Shown: one piece after another, positions 48,183 through 59,725 of the stretch
Numbering within the stretch: the stretch's first letter is position 1
Layout: the number at the start of each line of letters is the position of its first letter
Assembly: GCA_020055645.1 (NCBI GenBank)
Contig: CM034548.1
Location: 48,290,296 to 48,354,295 of the forward strand
Source of the DNA: Tomocerus qinae
Taxonomy: Eukaryota > Arthropoda > Collembola > Entomobryomorpha > Tomoceridae
Length of the DNA stretch: 64,000 nt
Reading direction: 5' to 3'
Translations under genes and position numbers: made by a program
Notes under the pieces: generated by a model
What the model was told of the DNA's origin: nothing
Databases searched by the model: none
Seen by the model: only the letters and a program-made list of their open reading frames with translations

Positions 48183-48240
48183 AGGGTAACAACCAATAAC
48201 CAAGGGTAACAAACAATAGCCAAGGATAAGAACCAATAAG
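48183..48240. repeat. Short tandem array, about 21-bp unit
   Basis: Three imperfect units of GGGTAACAACCAATAACCAA run head to tail. Confidence 0.7.
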
Positions 48241-48435
48241 GAAGTTGCAGCTATATCTCAATAGCAATAGCAGTCTTATTGTACAGGGACATGCTTTAGT
48301 CTATGCTGTAGCACTACTTTCACTCAACTTAAAGTAGCATGGGAACATAGCATGGGGAAAGTGGGGACATAAAGATATTGTAACCAGTATATATTTTTAG
48401 AATTTGGTTGACTAGGGTATTTTATAGTTAGACCA

Positions 48436-48594
48436 ATTAATGTTTTCGATAATGTACCCCAAAGCAGTTTACCCGAAGTCCAACACACGTAATGTGCCTA
48501 TGTCGGGTGCCTTCCAAAGTTACACGACATAGGCACATTGCGTGTGATGGACGTCGGGTAAACTGATTTAGGGTACATTATCGAAAACATTAAT
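48436..48594. mobile_element. TTAA-type palindromic MITE, long form (copy 1)
   Basis: The 159-bp element has the same termini as the short form (TGTTTTCGATAATGTACCCC and its inverse) with TTAA on both sides, but a different, longer palindromic interior (TTTACCCGAAGTCCAACACA facing its inverse). It is closest to 59241-59395. Confidence 0.85.
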
Positions 48595-49104
48595 ACATAA
48601 TACATACGCCAAAAAGAAGGTATGGGTACCGCTATATAAGCCGTTCATTTATCTTACAGCAAGCCACTTTTCAGCTCGATGTAAGCTGAGCATCGAATTT
48701 TCCTGTCGAATATATACAGACTATTGCATACGATTTATGCAAGATGATATCTAAATGAAACATACTACATTACAATCAACTATTATGTTCTCTAATTATG
48801 TAATTGCAATGGCCTGAAAATCTAAGATCGGATGGCTCGGTCCAGCTTGGAAGAAGAATTCTTTAAAAAATCGGCCGGCCGAAACAGAAGGTCTTGCAGT
48901 TATCATGTATCGTATCAAATGCAACACAATGACAGAGGACTGTACACTGTAATGCTAAATACGAATTTTCACACTTAACTTTCACTACTTTCAAATGGTA
49001 ATGTACATCAGCAATAATTTAACATTAAGTTAGAAAGTGTTTTTTTCTAACTACATGCTGCATTAAATATTTAATATTATTAAGCTGATCTAAAAATTAG
49101 TGAT

Positions 49105-49290
49105 GCCATGAATGGTTATTCGAGTTATTTCGAATACCGAATATTCGAATGAAAATGAATTCGAATATTAAAAATTTGACCCCACTATTTAAAGTAGTCC
49201 AGTTTCCTACATCGAATATTTCAATCGATTTTTGAATATTTTTTACGAATATTGGACTTGAGTCGAATTTTAGCGTCGAATATCGTTAAT
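49105..49290. repeat. TTCGAATATT-rich stretch
   Basis: GAATATTCGAAT-type words recur many times in both orientations, as in subterminal regions of some hAT elements. The ends are undefined. Confidence 0.35.
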
Positions 49291-49480
49291 CTTTGAGGTA
49301 TGGTAGTGTATATTTTGTGCTAACTTCAGGCTGTGGCTTTCGGGTAGTGTAGAAAAGATATTTAAAAAATTAATGACGTCATTCCTTTTTCTCAGAATTT
49401 GCAGACTTTTCCAACGCATTTTCTATTAATATATACGAAAAAAACTCTCAAGCACTATACTATTGTGCAAAATATCCAAG

Positions 49481-49618
49481 GCCCATATTTTTAATAAACA
49501 CTCCCACTCTAATCTCCACTCTTTGAGAGTGTAAGGTATGTATTGAGGTACCTTTCACTCTCGAAAAAGTGCGTAAAAAGTGCGTGAGAGTGAGAGTCGA
49601 GTCATTAAAAATATGGGC
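49481..49618. mobile_element. 138-bp MITE with 5-bp duplication near OSTC 3' end
   Basis: Ends GCCCATATTTTTAAT and ATTAAAAATATGGGC are flanked by the identical pentamer CCAAG (49476-49480 and 49619-49623). Inner arms are built from ACTCTCACTCT-type words. It lies about 340 bases downstream of the OSTC stop codon. Confidence 0.75.
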
Positions 49619-49962
49619 CCAAGACATTCCTTGCACGCCTAATTTGATTTGTTTATGATGCTGAAATAATAAATTCACGATTCAATAAAGATAAGACAAA
49701 ATACTTTTTCGTATCATTCAATTTCTTATAATGTTATTGCCACAATTTGTCATTAGCAAAGTTGAAAGAAGTGTGCTGACATTTCTTATTTATATTTATA
49801 CGTATGTTACAAGAATAGTTTATAATAATGTAATGTAATGTAAGAATGCAAACATGAAAAGCATTCGCACTAATAAACGTGTGCGGAGTTGGCTTTGGCT
49901 TTTCATTAATAAATTACTTATTTTCATCGCGTGGCGATGAAGAAATTTAACTCATGGTGAAA

Positions 49963-50691
49963 TTATGGGTGAAGATAGTAACCCCTGTAATTTTGAAAAA
50001 CGTCCAATTAGTTACCGTTGAATTTTAATTTTTTTACTTTATTGTGGTTATTTTCAACTTACGGAAGCTTCATTTTCATAAATATGTGTGTTGTGAGTAC
50101 GGAGACGAGGACACAAATAAAGCCAACAGAAGTCATGAGGTAAAAGCCAAGACTTCGCTGAGGCTTCAGATTCCCACCGGTGTTATTTGTCCGGTATAGT
50201 ATGATGAAGCCCAAACCACCAACAGTAAATAAGAAACTTGAAGCTAATCCTTCCAAAATATATTGACCATTAACCCTGTACGGCATAAAAGCAACCTAAA
50301 TGGGCAGAAAAATAATTAGAGGACTTATTAGGAGGGAATATTATTTTTATATAGTAGCACGAAACTACTATATGGTACACATAGAGAAAACTTACTGGGC
50401 GAGATACACCTCTTTCGTCCACAGTACTTCCCACACCAGGAGGCTCAACAATAACATCATAAATAACACCTGCAAAAAGTGAGAAAAATAATTAAATATA
50501 AGAATCATTAAAAAGGCTGTTGCTAAACACTAATAAATTGGATTGAAATTACCTGCCGTGACAAGAAAATACGAGAAGAGTGCTAAAGAAAATACGGCCA
50601 TTGCAGAAGGTTGGGCAACCCAAGACGGCTTTCGAATTTTTAAATTTGGTACGGCAAGAAAAGTAAACGGCAGTCTAAATACTATCTCCAT
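49963..50691 (-). CDS. OSTC: Oligosaccharyltransferase complex subunit OSTC
   Basis: OSTC is a small ER-membrane subunit that ties the STT3A oligosaccharyltransferase to the translocon for cotranslational N-glycosylation. Exons: 50553-50691, 50396-50469, 50063-50295, 49963-49984; phases agree and give 155 residues. Family blocks: [17 protein letters not shown] (about 9-25), [20 protein letters not shown] (first membrane span), [13 protein letters not shown] (about 49), [20 protein letters not shown] (second span region), GLGFIIL, a third span near residues 120-140, then MKMKLPGYYLHP at the end, where vertebrates have PGYLMG. The last exon is only 22 bases. An in-frame upstream ATG (50755-50757) exists, but TTTACTTGCAG just after it looks like a splice acceptor, so I use the ATG at 50689, which gives the family's usual N-terminus. 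Confidence 0.93.
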
Positions 50692-53600
50692 TGTGGAAGC
50701 TACTACTGCTAGTTCTAATTTGAGCCAAATGAGTTCAAACTGCAAGTAAATATTCATTTAATTATTCTGTGATTTATAGTTATATATGAAAAATATAGAG
50801 AACCATGTCATGTCACAACAAGTGGCATATAATATTACTGCTGTGCTATTTCTTTGACTACAATAGAATAGAGATAAGAGCACTTATTGGGGTTTTTCTC
50901 TTTTGTTGCCAGGTGTCATAAAACGGGGGATTCGCGATGTCCGACTTCACGAGTTATTCATGAAGAAACGCTAAACGTATGATAAAGGGTAAGGAAGCTT
51001 TTGTTTTTGTCCCGTCTCAGATTCCTACTCTTCACAATCCTTTGCCATGTTTTCTTGTGCTAATTGCTAGCATGTCACTTTCAGGGCAGAAAATAGAATA
51101 TTTCCTATATTTATAGTCACTATCTATATGTTTTTAATTGCTTCTTCTCGACGAACGACGAAACGAGATAACCGTGCGAGTTGGTTCAGCCTGCGAATCG
51201 TCGAGAAAAAACTAATTAAAAAGTGGTTGGGATTGGGAGGCTGACAAACTGACAACACAACACAATAAAAAACAAATCAACCATAGAGGTGTTAGTTGTT
51301 AGAGCTCTTATCTCAGTTATCTCTTATTATTTTGTAGTCAATGAAATTGGCATAATAGTTAAAACCAGGTTCCCGAAATCTACTTGTGACTGAAATAAAG
51401 CTACTCCACAATAAAATTTAAGCAGTGAATAAAATTGCAATTTTAATATACCTATATAATTTTGGGCTCATGAATAACTTAACGACGTTTTAGTTTAAGA
51501 AAGTCAAAAGTAGCAATATTGAATATTATATATACGTAATAACATTAATACAAGATCGTATGGTATCGCAAAGACAATAATGTCCCATCCCAAGTCCAAG
51601 TGCTCCTTGTCCCAAACTTTCGGTTAGATCTGAGCAAGGTAGTGACAAAAGACTGAAATTTTTTGGCGGGGACATTTTTTTACTTAAAATTAGTCATTTA
51701 TCATTCCAAGTTCCATTTACATCTCATCCCTCAACTCAACCATCGAAGAAAATAAGTCGAGGGACGAAAGTAGGGTTGGAGTTCGGAGTTGAAATATTGG
51801 GGTACGCCTCTTTTTTGTTTTTTTAGCCGGTTAGTTGCAACGCTGGGGTCATAAAAGTCATATTTATATTTCACATTCCTGTCACCGTTTGTTAGATTAG
51901 ATTAGGGTAGGTGACTAATAGGTGACAAAAATCAAAACTAACATAATTAAAAGTGGCACGGAGATCACCAAAGGTGCAACCGACTAAAAGGCGACTTACT
52001 CCAATATTTTAGCTCCTTCCCAGAAATAGTGAAAACATGTCCTGCCCTGCCAAAATTATCTCCAATTCCAAAAAACGTTTCGCTTCCGAACACATTTTCT
52101 AAGTCCGAAAAAATGACACCATTCAATGTTGAATGTCCAAAAATGGTAACCAAGAAGTTCAAATGTCAGTCCTTTGTCCCCATCACAACCCACAACCCAC
52201 TTTCTCAGATCCAATCCAACCCAAACTTTCATTTATCATTAAGAATGAATTTCGATTATCGATTGATGTTCGTCAAAAACAAGTGTCGTGTATTTACTCA
52301 CATCCAAAAGAAGTAAAAAAAATCTAAAAAAGGTTATGGGGCGTAGTAGGCATAATATTTGGTATTAAACGAATATAATATTATGCATATTAATGAAATT
52401 CCTGTCAGATTGCTAATTTCCACAGATATTTTCCGTCTGTCATCTGTCAATCAGTTCAAGTTCAGTAGATTGGAATGTCAAAATCGGAGAAAACAACTTA
52501 CGTAAAAACAACAAAGCTACAGAATTTGAAGGGATTGGCAAAAGAAAACCCCCGCTCCGACGTTAGATAACGATTGACGATGCCCACACGCAATACTTTG
52601 AAAAAGTCTAACTTGACCCTTCCTGTCACTAACTCAAAAGTCGGGCGACTTGGTCACGAAACGAAAGCTGAAAGCCGATTTCAGTTGTCAGTAAGAGCTC
52701 TCAGGAATATCTAATGTTTATGATGATGTGTCGTGTGGTGACACGGCACCGGCAACTACAATGCAGTCTGCACTCCAAACCAAAATTCAAACCAGTTGTT
52801 CGCCCACAGCATAGCACACAACACACAACACACTATCGGAATATTAAAATGTGTATTATTATATCAAACCGACTGCATAGGTGGGCACGAGAATATCTAA
52901 GGTGCTGGTTGTAACTGACTAGAAAAGTAGGGTACTTTGTTAGAAAAGTTCCACATAGTTCACAGCATACAAAACAAACTATCGAATACTGCTTACTGCT
53001 GTTATTAATATCTTAATTAAAGTCAATTGACAATCGAAGAAACTGAAGAAAACGTTTTTTTCGCAAAGTAGCAGGGCCTAGCACTTTTTGCCCTTCACAA
53101 TTCAAGTTTAGTCGCTTAGCTTGGTGTATAGTCTGTATAGTTCTTCTGTGTTTACTCTTTCTTCTTTTGTGCATATCCTTATTATAAACCATATACCAAC
53201 ATGTTAACATACTGATATTCATACAAAGTGTACAGCAATGCCGGCAGAATGCAGCGATGATGACTATTTCTTTCACAATGTTGCATTTCCATGAGGTGTA
53301 AAAACGCACACTTTGGGTCTCAGAAATTCTGCATGTACCCCGTAACCCCACCATTCCTTTCCATAGTCTTAAGGCTGGCTCTACGGGTTTTCACCTTTTA
53401 CTAAATACTGCCCACTCTCGCGCCGTAGAGCAACATAAAACATGAACTCCCCATAATTTCATGTTATAGTAGGTAGTGTATTGTATAATACCTACTCTGT
53501 TTTGTTCCGTGTCACAAAATGAATCAATTTTTATACCACATAATATTGAACATTTAAAACCACCTTGTTACAAAAACATTATGTTCATTATTTTATTACG

Positions 53601-53832
53601 TACACATTATGCTAAGCATATTGTAACATTTTGAGTATTATAACTGGCAAGCGCAATCACAAATGAGCCGCAAAACTTTTCATTTCAGGTTTTCCTATTT
53701 GCTGTGGGTAATAGAGTGACATCCTACTCAATGGTATCAATCCTCTCATCTAATATCTGAAAATCGTGATTTGACCTTTTGGGGTCACTTTTGGGGATTT
53801 TGTAAAGATACCAAAAAGAAAGAGAAGAAAAA

Positions 53833-54026
53833 TATCTAGTGAACCTAGAGCTTACTTTTCTCAATTACACCATTAGTAACGACTACCGATGTAATGTATC
53901 TGTCTCACAGGCTCTTTTGCATGTATTAACTTTTGCAGAAAATGACTCAACTTTTTATTTTCAAAAATCAAAAAATACTATTTTACTTCCATTTAAAAAA
54001 ATTCTAAGGACTAGGTTCACTAGATA
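53833..54026. mobile_element. 194-bp element with perfect 16-bp inverted ends
   Basis: TATCTAGTGAACCTAG at 53833-53848 is exactly inverted at 54011-54026. The interior is AT-rich and noncoding. No target duplication beyond short A/T was noted. Confidence 0.7.
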
Positions 54027-54398
54027 ATAAGTCGAAGAATCTTCAATTTCAAATTTGGGTTCGTACACCTTGTGGTAATGGAGGTAGGAGGATTTTGCGA
54101 AACGTAATGGAAACCCGTAAAACCAACCTTAATAATATATTATTATTATGAATCTTATTTTATCATTCTTGTATCTATTGCCGTATTTAATAAATATTGG
54201 GTGTACAATATTTATTGGGAATGGCTATCATATCTGTCTGTCATATGCCGATCGATACATGTATGCACATGTATCCAAATAATGACAACTAAAGATTCAG
54301 AGAGAAATGGACATTAACTCTCTCAACGCCCGAAAACACAAAATCCAAAAGGATAGACAAAACCACAAAGTTGTTCCCATAACAATTTCCTCAGCGTC

Positions 54399-54872
54399 CT
54401 TAAGGGGGCGCACCCCTCCGTCGAGATATCTAGCGGAATTTGGCATAAACTCGATGTATTTACAATGAGTTGAGTTCAAAAACATTCAAATTTTACTTTT
54501 TTAGGAAACCAAAGAAAACTCAAAAGCGCTTCGGTTTTCAATCTTGATTTTTTACACAATATTCGTGCAGGGTCCTGGAGGGTCACAAGTTTCCGTTTTG
54601 TTCAAAAAGTCTTTTATTTATTTTTTTAAAAAAATTATAAACCTATCCCGCCAAAAAAATAAAAAAAACTTTTTGGTGGAATGACCACTGTGACCTTTGT
54701 AGGTCAAAATCATAACATGTCTAAAACTTGTGACCCTCCACAGGGTCTTCTGTCTAAATTTTGAGACTAACTATCCCCAGATTGATTGAAAATTAGGTGA
54801 CTTATCCATGATTTTCTTGAGTAGGAAAATACTAAATACATGGTAAGCCTACCACTACTGCACCCCCTTAAG
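54399..54872. mobile_element. Inverted-repeat element, CTTAAGGGGG ends
   Basis: CTTAAGGGGGCGCA at left and TGCACCCCCTTAAG at right bound 474 bp. Inside, a second pair (GGGTCCTGGAGGGTCACAAG near 54570 and its inverse CTTGTGACCCTCCACAGGGT near 54728) forms a nested hairpin. Confidence 0.6.
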
Positions 54873-55506
54873 TAGAACAATTAATTAACAAATATATCTA
54901 TCCAACTCCAACTACTAGCTCCAAATTCAGGATAACGAATTCGAGTAACAATAACAACCAGGGCTGTTATTGTTATTTAAAAAATCAGATACCAGATTCT
55001 CAACATTGGGAAGAAGAATACCTAACAAATATATAATCAATGTAACATTATGGTTATACTAAGATTTCACCTTTCTTCACTTATAACAACTTGTGTTTTT
55101 ATGTAAGTATGAATAACCTAATTGGAGCTGCATGCTTGATGTTGATGAAGAAATCGTACTTACAATTTTATTTTCCTTGCTTACGGAAACATAATTAAGC
55201 ATAGATTATAAATGATGACCCTTACTATCCTACCTTTAAGCTATGTATTTCCTTGAGACTGAGACTTGATACGCTGAATGGGAGTCATTAGATGTGCCAA
55301 ATTTCTCATTCAAATATTTGTGCACAAATGACTTTAGGAAACCTTTTTAATAACAATTTTGGATCACTTTGGAGAAGTAAGGAAAGTTTTAAGCTTTACA
55401 ACCACAGTGATGATTTTTCTGATGATAATCAAATAGGCTCCAACTCATAACGCCAATCTTTTTTTGTGTATTGACATTTTAGTCATTCGTGAAAGTATGC
55501 AAATAA

Positions 55507-55602
55507 ATTAATGTTTTCAATAATGTACCCCAACGTATACCTTCATGTGGTAAACTTAGTACATGAAGGTATGCTTTGGGGTACTTTATTGAAAACATTA
55601 AT
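55507..55602. mobile_element. TTAA-type palindromic MITE, short form (copy 4)
   Basis: The best-preserved 96-bp copy: TTAA, then TGTTTTCAATAATGTACCCC, the centre ATACCTTCATGTGGTAAACT, then the inverse and TTAA. Confidence 0.9.
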
Positions 55603-55876
55603 ATCATCAAACTGCCTGTATATGTTCTGGAATGGATTTACAACGTTAATGAATGAGGGGTTTGTTAATAAAGGCTGCCAATTAACCCGTCTTTATTTTA
55701 ATGTAATTTGTCAGTAAGAAGTAGACGTCATTATTTTTAAAATGTTGTCGTTATCTTTAAATGAAATTGTCTTTAAAAATTAAAGCTAAATGGCAGTAAA
55801 GAAATGAAAGTTTGTAGTAAAATAAGGTACAATATTTAAGGATACTGACAGAAAATAATGACAGTTTCCATGACTG

Positions 55877-56100
55877 AGAGTAAATACATAAGAGACCACG
55901 CAGGCTGGGAACAAAATGTCACAGCCAAAGTTCAGATTCTAATCTACTTAGTGTTATGAAAAAACCAATTTCAGGATTTTTTTTTGAAAACCCGCCGTTT
56001 TTAAGTTTTTTCGACTTATGTCGTTCATCTATGATTTATTTCTAAACTACTTGACCGATTTTCATGAAACCGGCGCCATTCTTCTCGCAAACGATTTCCT
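55877..56100. mobile_element. Single arm of the 35420-36122 foldback family
   Basis: It matches one arm of the foldback in order: AAGAGACCACGCAGGCTGGG, GTCACAG, AAAACCAATTTC, CCGCCGTTTTTAAG, AACTACTTGACCGATTTTCA, GAAACCGG. The opposite arm is missing. Confidence 0.65.
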
Positions 56101-56319
56101 CACATGGCCCCCTTTTTAGTTTTTCAAAATTATTTTAAAATTTTTTGAACGTTTTTATTAGAATTATTATTGAATGCGATGAAAACGCTAATCCTGACCA
56201 AAAACTCAATAGTGGTTTTCATTCATTCATTTAAATGGTTTAAGTTTTGATATATACACCCTCATTATTGCTTTTGTATTATTGGAAAATATTAAAATGT
56301 ATTCTTTTCATGATTTACT

Positions 56320-56968
56320 TTGTGGTTTAAAAATTAAAATTTTAAAGTTTTGTACACAATGTGGCCTAAAAATTAAAATTGGGGTATCCATAGACCCTAA
56401 CAGGCCTATGGACAGGCCTATAAATATTTTAAAAGTTTAATGTACATAGTAATATATCGACCTGCATTATAATTGTAGGCTAATAAGTAATGTTAATGGG
56501 TATGTCTCATAACTGCCGTCGGCGTAGGCTAAGTTATGAGGCCAAAAATCATCGGTATTTGGTGGTTTTCACACTTGATTTAAAAATCAAAAAATAATAT
56601 AACACACGTAATTTTTTCATAAAAGTTGATGGAACTTTCCCTCTCTCTGGGGATATGCTTAAAAGTGTCAAAAACCCAGGCCAACCTCTCCAAATCGATT
56701 TTTGAAAAACAATTTTCCCTACTCCGTATATCAGTTATATTTTCTTTAAAAAGTCCTACAGCTTTAGGGTCTCATTTTAGGTATAGGTGAAATTTTAAGG
56801 GATACAAGACGCCTATTCCTGTTTCTTATTGCATATCCTCCAACCTCCTTTTGTGCATATTACCATTGTGCATTTAATTTTTAGAAAACATTGTGCACAA
56901 AACTTCGAAATTTTAATTTTCAGACCACAACGTACACAAAACTTCGAAATTTTAATTTTCAGACCAAG
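56320..56968. repeat. Inverted and tandem repeats around AAATTTTAATTTT
   Basis: Near 56894-56966 a unit of about 42 bases (CACAAAACTTCGAAATTTTA, TTTTCAGACCA) is repeated twice in tandem. Near 56320-56380 the inverted version (GGTTTAAAAATTAAAATTTT, GTTTTGTACACAATGTGG) also occurs twice. It may be the two ends of one decayed element. Confidence 0.45.
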
Positions 56969-58374
56969 CCTTGGTAATATAGTATACCGACAAATTACAT
57001 TTGACAAAAACTGATAAGTTTGATTGTTTTACTGAAAAATTACATTAATCATTTACTGACTGAATATTAAATTTAAAGACATGTTCTATTGTTTTAAAGA
57101 CAAAGTTATTAAAGAAAATTTAAATTATTTTAATGACAAATTCCATTAAAATAATCCCAATTTTTTAATACCCCGTTAATAAATTCGACTATTTGCGAAA
57201 GCCTGAGGTGATGTTTATCATTTTCTTCATGATGATCTGATTAAATACTGGTAAAATTCCACTTCTGACATGATAAACAAAGATGTTCCAAGCATATTAG
57301 TGAAATAAGTAGGTATAGTAACATTTAATGGTGGAAGGATACAACTAAAATTCGGGGAGGGCTAAAATTTCATATAGGGGTTTTCACTATATATTTCCAA
57401 ATTTTTTGAAGAAAATGAGTCAAAAATAGCCTAAAATAACAAATAATCGCAACTTGCTATTTTGATTTCGAATAAATTTTTCTTCGATTTTATTGGGGGT
57501 TTCAGCCCCTAAAGCTGCCCCTCGATACGTTCCTGTAAAGCATTATAAGCATTGTTTATTTCATTGATACATTGGTAGCCATTAGTCTGGAGTTGTTGGT
57601 TTTCTCCTCGATCACGCACTGCTGAGGGAAGTTACACAAATAATACAGTATTCAGTAGCCTAAGATGACTGGAGGATATAATCCTTTAGTTCTTAGTTTG
57701 AGTAGTTATAGCGCCTGTGTATTGTATACAGATGAACCTTCTTAAACGTTATGTAATGTTTATCACTTGCGCCTCCGAAGATAACATGGTTATTGTAATA
57801 TGCACTAAACTGAATGAAGCAAGAGGTAAAGTAAATTATGACACCACGCTACCATGCATTCAGTATTGTATTTATATCACAACTAGTTGTAACCTAGCCT
57901 AGAAAAGTGTTAAAACATGTAATATTCTAGCGACTGCATATCAGCCCGAAATTCAATGACAGGCCGAAGACTTCAACCACATAAAATTTCATAAATTCCC
58001 TGCGCCGGCGTACTAACACGAATTTCATCCATCCGTCTATTTATTGCGCAATTCCACCTCAGCTTTATACTATTGGTATGACATAGGTAGGTAATTGATG
58101 AATATCTTTTGATAAACATTAGCAAGGTATTGGTTCTCTTCCAGCACACCGAACATACTCGATATCAAACCTTAGAAGGTTAAAGGATATTTCGTAACAA
58201 GTATCTACGTACAGGTTGCTTAATTCGAACATTTGTTTGTATTTGTTTGAACGGGAATTCGAAAAATAACATGTCATTTCTTACGGTCGGTTATTTCGAA
58301 CCTTGTGATCGTAAAAATAAGCTTCTTATATAGTACTAGTTGAATCCTAGCACACAAAGTGTGCTAGAAAATGT

Positions 58375-58640
58375 TGCAATCAGTAAATTTCTAGCGACTG
58401 CGCATTGGCCCGAATTTCATAGACCGTTGATTGGACTCAGTAGTCTAGGCTTTGCTCATTTACAAAATATTACCCTTGCTCATTAGTTACAAAATATTAC
58501 GGACATAGATACAAACATTTATTCAAGAATAGTGAAAGAATCCCATGCGCATGCCCCAGTTTATGTTTATGTAGAGTAAAGACTAGTAACCCTCGGAATG
58601 CATGACTCAATTTCGAAAGGTATGAAATAATCATGCGTGT
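58375..58640. repeat. Dispersed repeat, copy 2
   Basis: This is the partner of 20799-21045 in the same orientation, sharing TTCTAGCGACTGCGCATTGG-type text, CGAATTTCAT, AGACCGTTGA, CCCATGCG and GTTTATGTAG in order. Confidence 0.5.
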
Positions 58641-58841
58641 TGGATATACAAATTTTGTTTCGAAATTGCAAATTATTTGTTCCCGCTTTTCACTCTACCA
58701 CACATAGTTACATACATAGATATATAGGCAGGTAAATTTATTGCTCTATTTAATACGATGGTTATAATATAGAATGGTGCCTTTTGTTTGCCTAAAACAC
58801 ATATCGATACACTCCAACTCCAAAGGATGTGACAACCAACC

Positions 58842-58992
58842 CCATTCCATCCAGCCTATTACGACCATCCAGGCTACTGTACCCATCCCATCCAGCTCAT
58901 CATCAACATCCAAGAAATTGCCTCCATCCCATCCAGCCCATTACCGGCATCCAAGTAATTGTCTTTCCAGCCCATCCAAACATCCGGATGGG
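58842..58992. repeat. CATCCAGCCCATTACC minisatellite
   Basis: About four degenerate units built from CATCCCATCCAGCCCATTAC and GGCATCCAAG-type words run in tandem. The array closes with the inverted word CCGGATGGGATGG. Confidence 0.65.
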
Positions 58993-59240
58993 ATGGAAAT
59001 TTTTACAACTATGGTGCATTGGTGTGCAACATACTTACCAACATAGGTATGGAATATTTCACTAACTACGCATGTCCAAACTTCGCGTTTATACTTTAAA
59101 AATGATATTTATCAGCGGGTAAACCTAGGTTAAGGTGGCTTTGCCGATGAAAATTGGGGGATCAGCCGCCGCCGCCACAAAATATCACGGGCTCTGTTCA
59201 TGTGCACATACAAACACACAAACATGCGTACTACATACAA

Positions 59241-59395
59241 AGGTATTTAATAATGTACCCCAAAGCAGTTTACCCGACGTCCACCACACGCAACATGCTT
59301 TTGTCGGGTGTCTTCCGAAGTTACCCAACAAAGGCCCTTTGTTAATAGTGGACTCCGGGTAAAATGCTTTGGGGTACATTATTAAAAACATTAAT
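59241..59395. mobile_element. TTAA-type palindromic MITE, long form (copy 2)
   Basis: Same structure as 48436-48594: AATAATGTACCCCAAAGCAG, TTTACCCGACGTCC, inverted at the right as CTTTGGGGTACATTATT. The right TTAA is kept; the left end is damaged. Confidence 0.8.
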
Positions 59396-59479
59396 AATTC
59401 AATGCGCGTGTGCCAGTTTACGTTTATACTTTAGCCATGATAATCAATGCAGCACAACATTATAGACACATTTCAGAAC

Positions 59480-59725
59480 CAGAGTTCAACTAGCCGGTGG
59501 TAGTTATAATAGTAGGGGGCGAAATAAGTGGGTAAATGGAGAGGTGGCTATAGTGGGCAAAAGTCTAAATGGGGCTAAAAGATACCCTAAAGAATGTAAA
59601 AATTGGCGTAAATTTTGCATTTCAGGTAGTTTTGCCTACTACCCACTTTACCCGTTTTGCCCACTACCCACTTTTGTCTGGGTAGGTGGACAAATGCAGC
59701 TTAGGCCAATTAAAGCTGAACTCTG
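59480..59725. mobile_element. Probable hAT-like MITE, CAGAGTTCA ends
   Basis: CAGAGTTCAACTAGCC at left and GGCCAATTAAAGCTGAACTCTG at right are loosely inverted. The flanking octamers TTCAGAAC and TTCAAAAT match at 6 of 8. Subterminal GTGGGTAA / TTACCCAC-type words support a hAT assignment. Confidence 0.55.

Larger units (their letters stand above)
39416..49962. other. Transposon-rich intergenic region
   Basis: No confident host gene lies between the synthetase and OSTC. Two short minus-strand segments at 39843-40018 (one beginning MDYSRPRYGSS, another MTNPKSRLGSD in a different frame) look coding-like but have no recognised partner exons. From 43.6 kb onward the sequence is mostly small DNA transposons, listed separately. 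Between 40.1 and 43.6 kb I see only AT-rich DNA plus a small hairpin at about 41480-41560 (TATATCCTAGCACAATTTTA facing its inverse). Confidence 0.5.

Noticed and set aside
50692..50757. In-frame upstream ATG extending OSTC by 22 codons
   Set aside because: TTTACTTGCAG looks like a splice acceptor within it, and the family N-terminus begins at the ATG at 50689-50691.
53013..53354. 113-codon minus-strand ORF with a Lys/Arg-rich C-terminus
   Set aside because: No motif, no flanking exons in phase, and composition like random AT-rich DNA.
59135..59391. Overlapping ORFs on both strands
   Set aside because: Open on both strands only because the long-form MITE 59241-59395 is palindromic.
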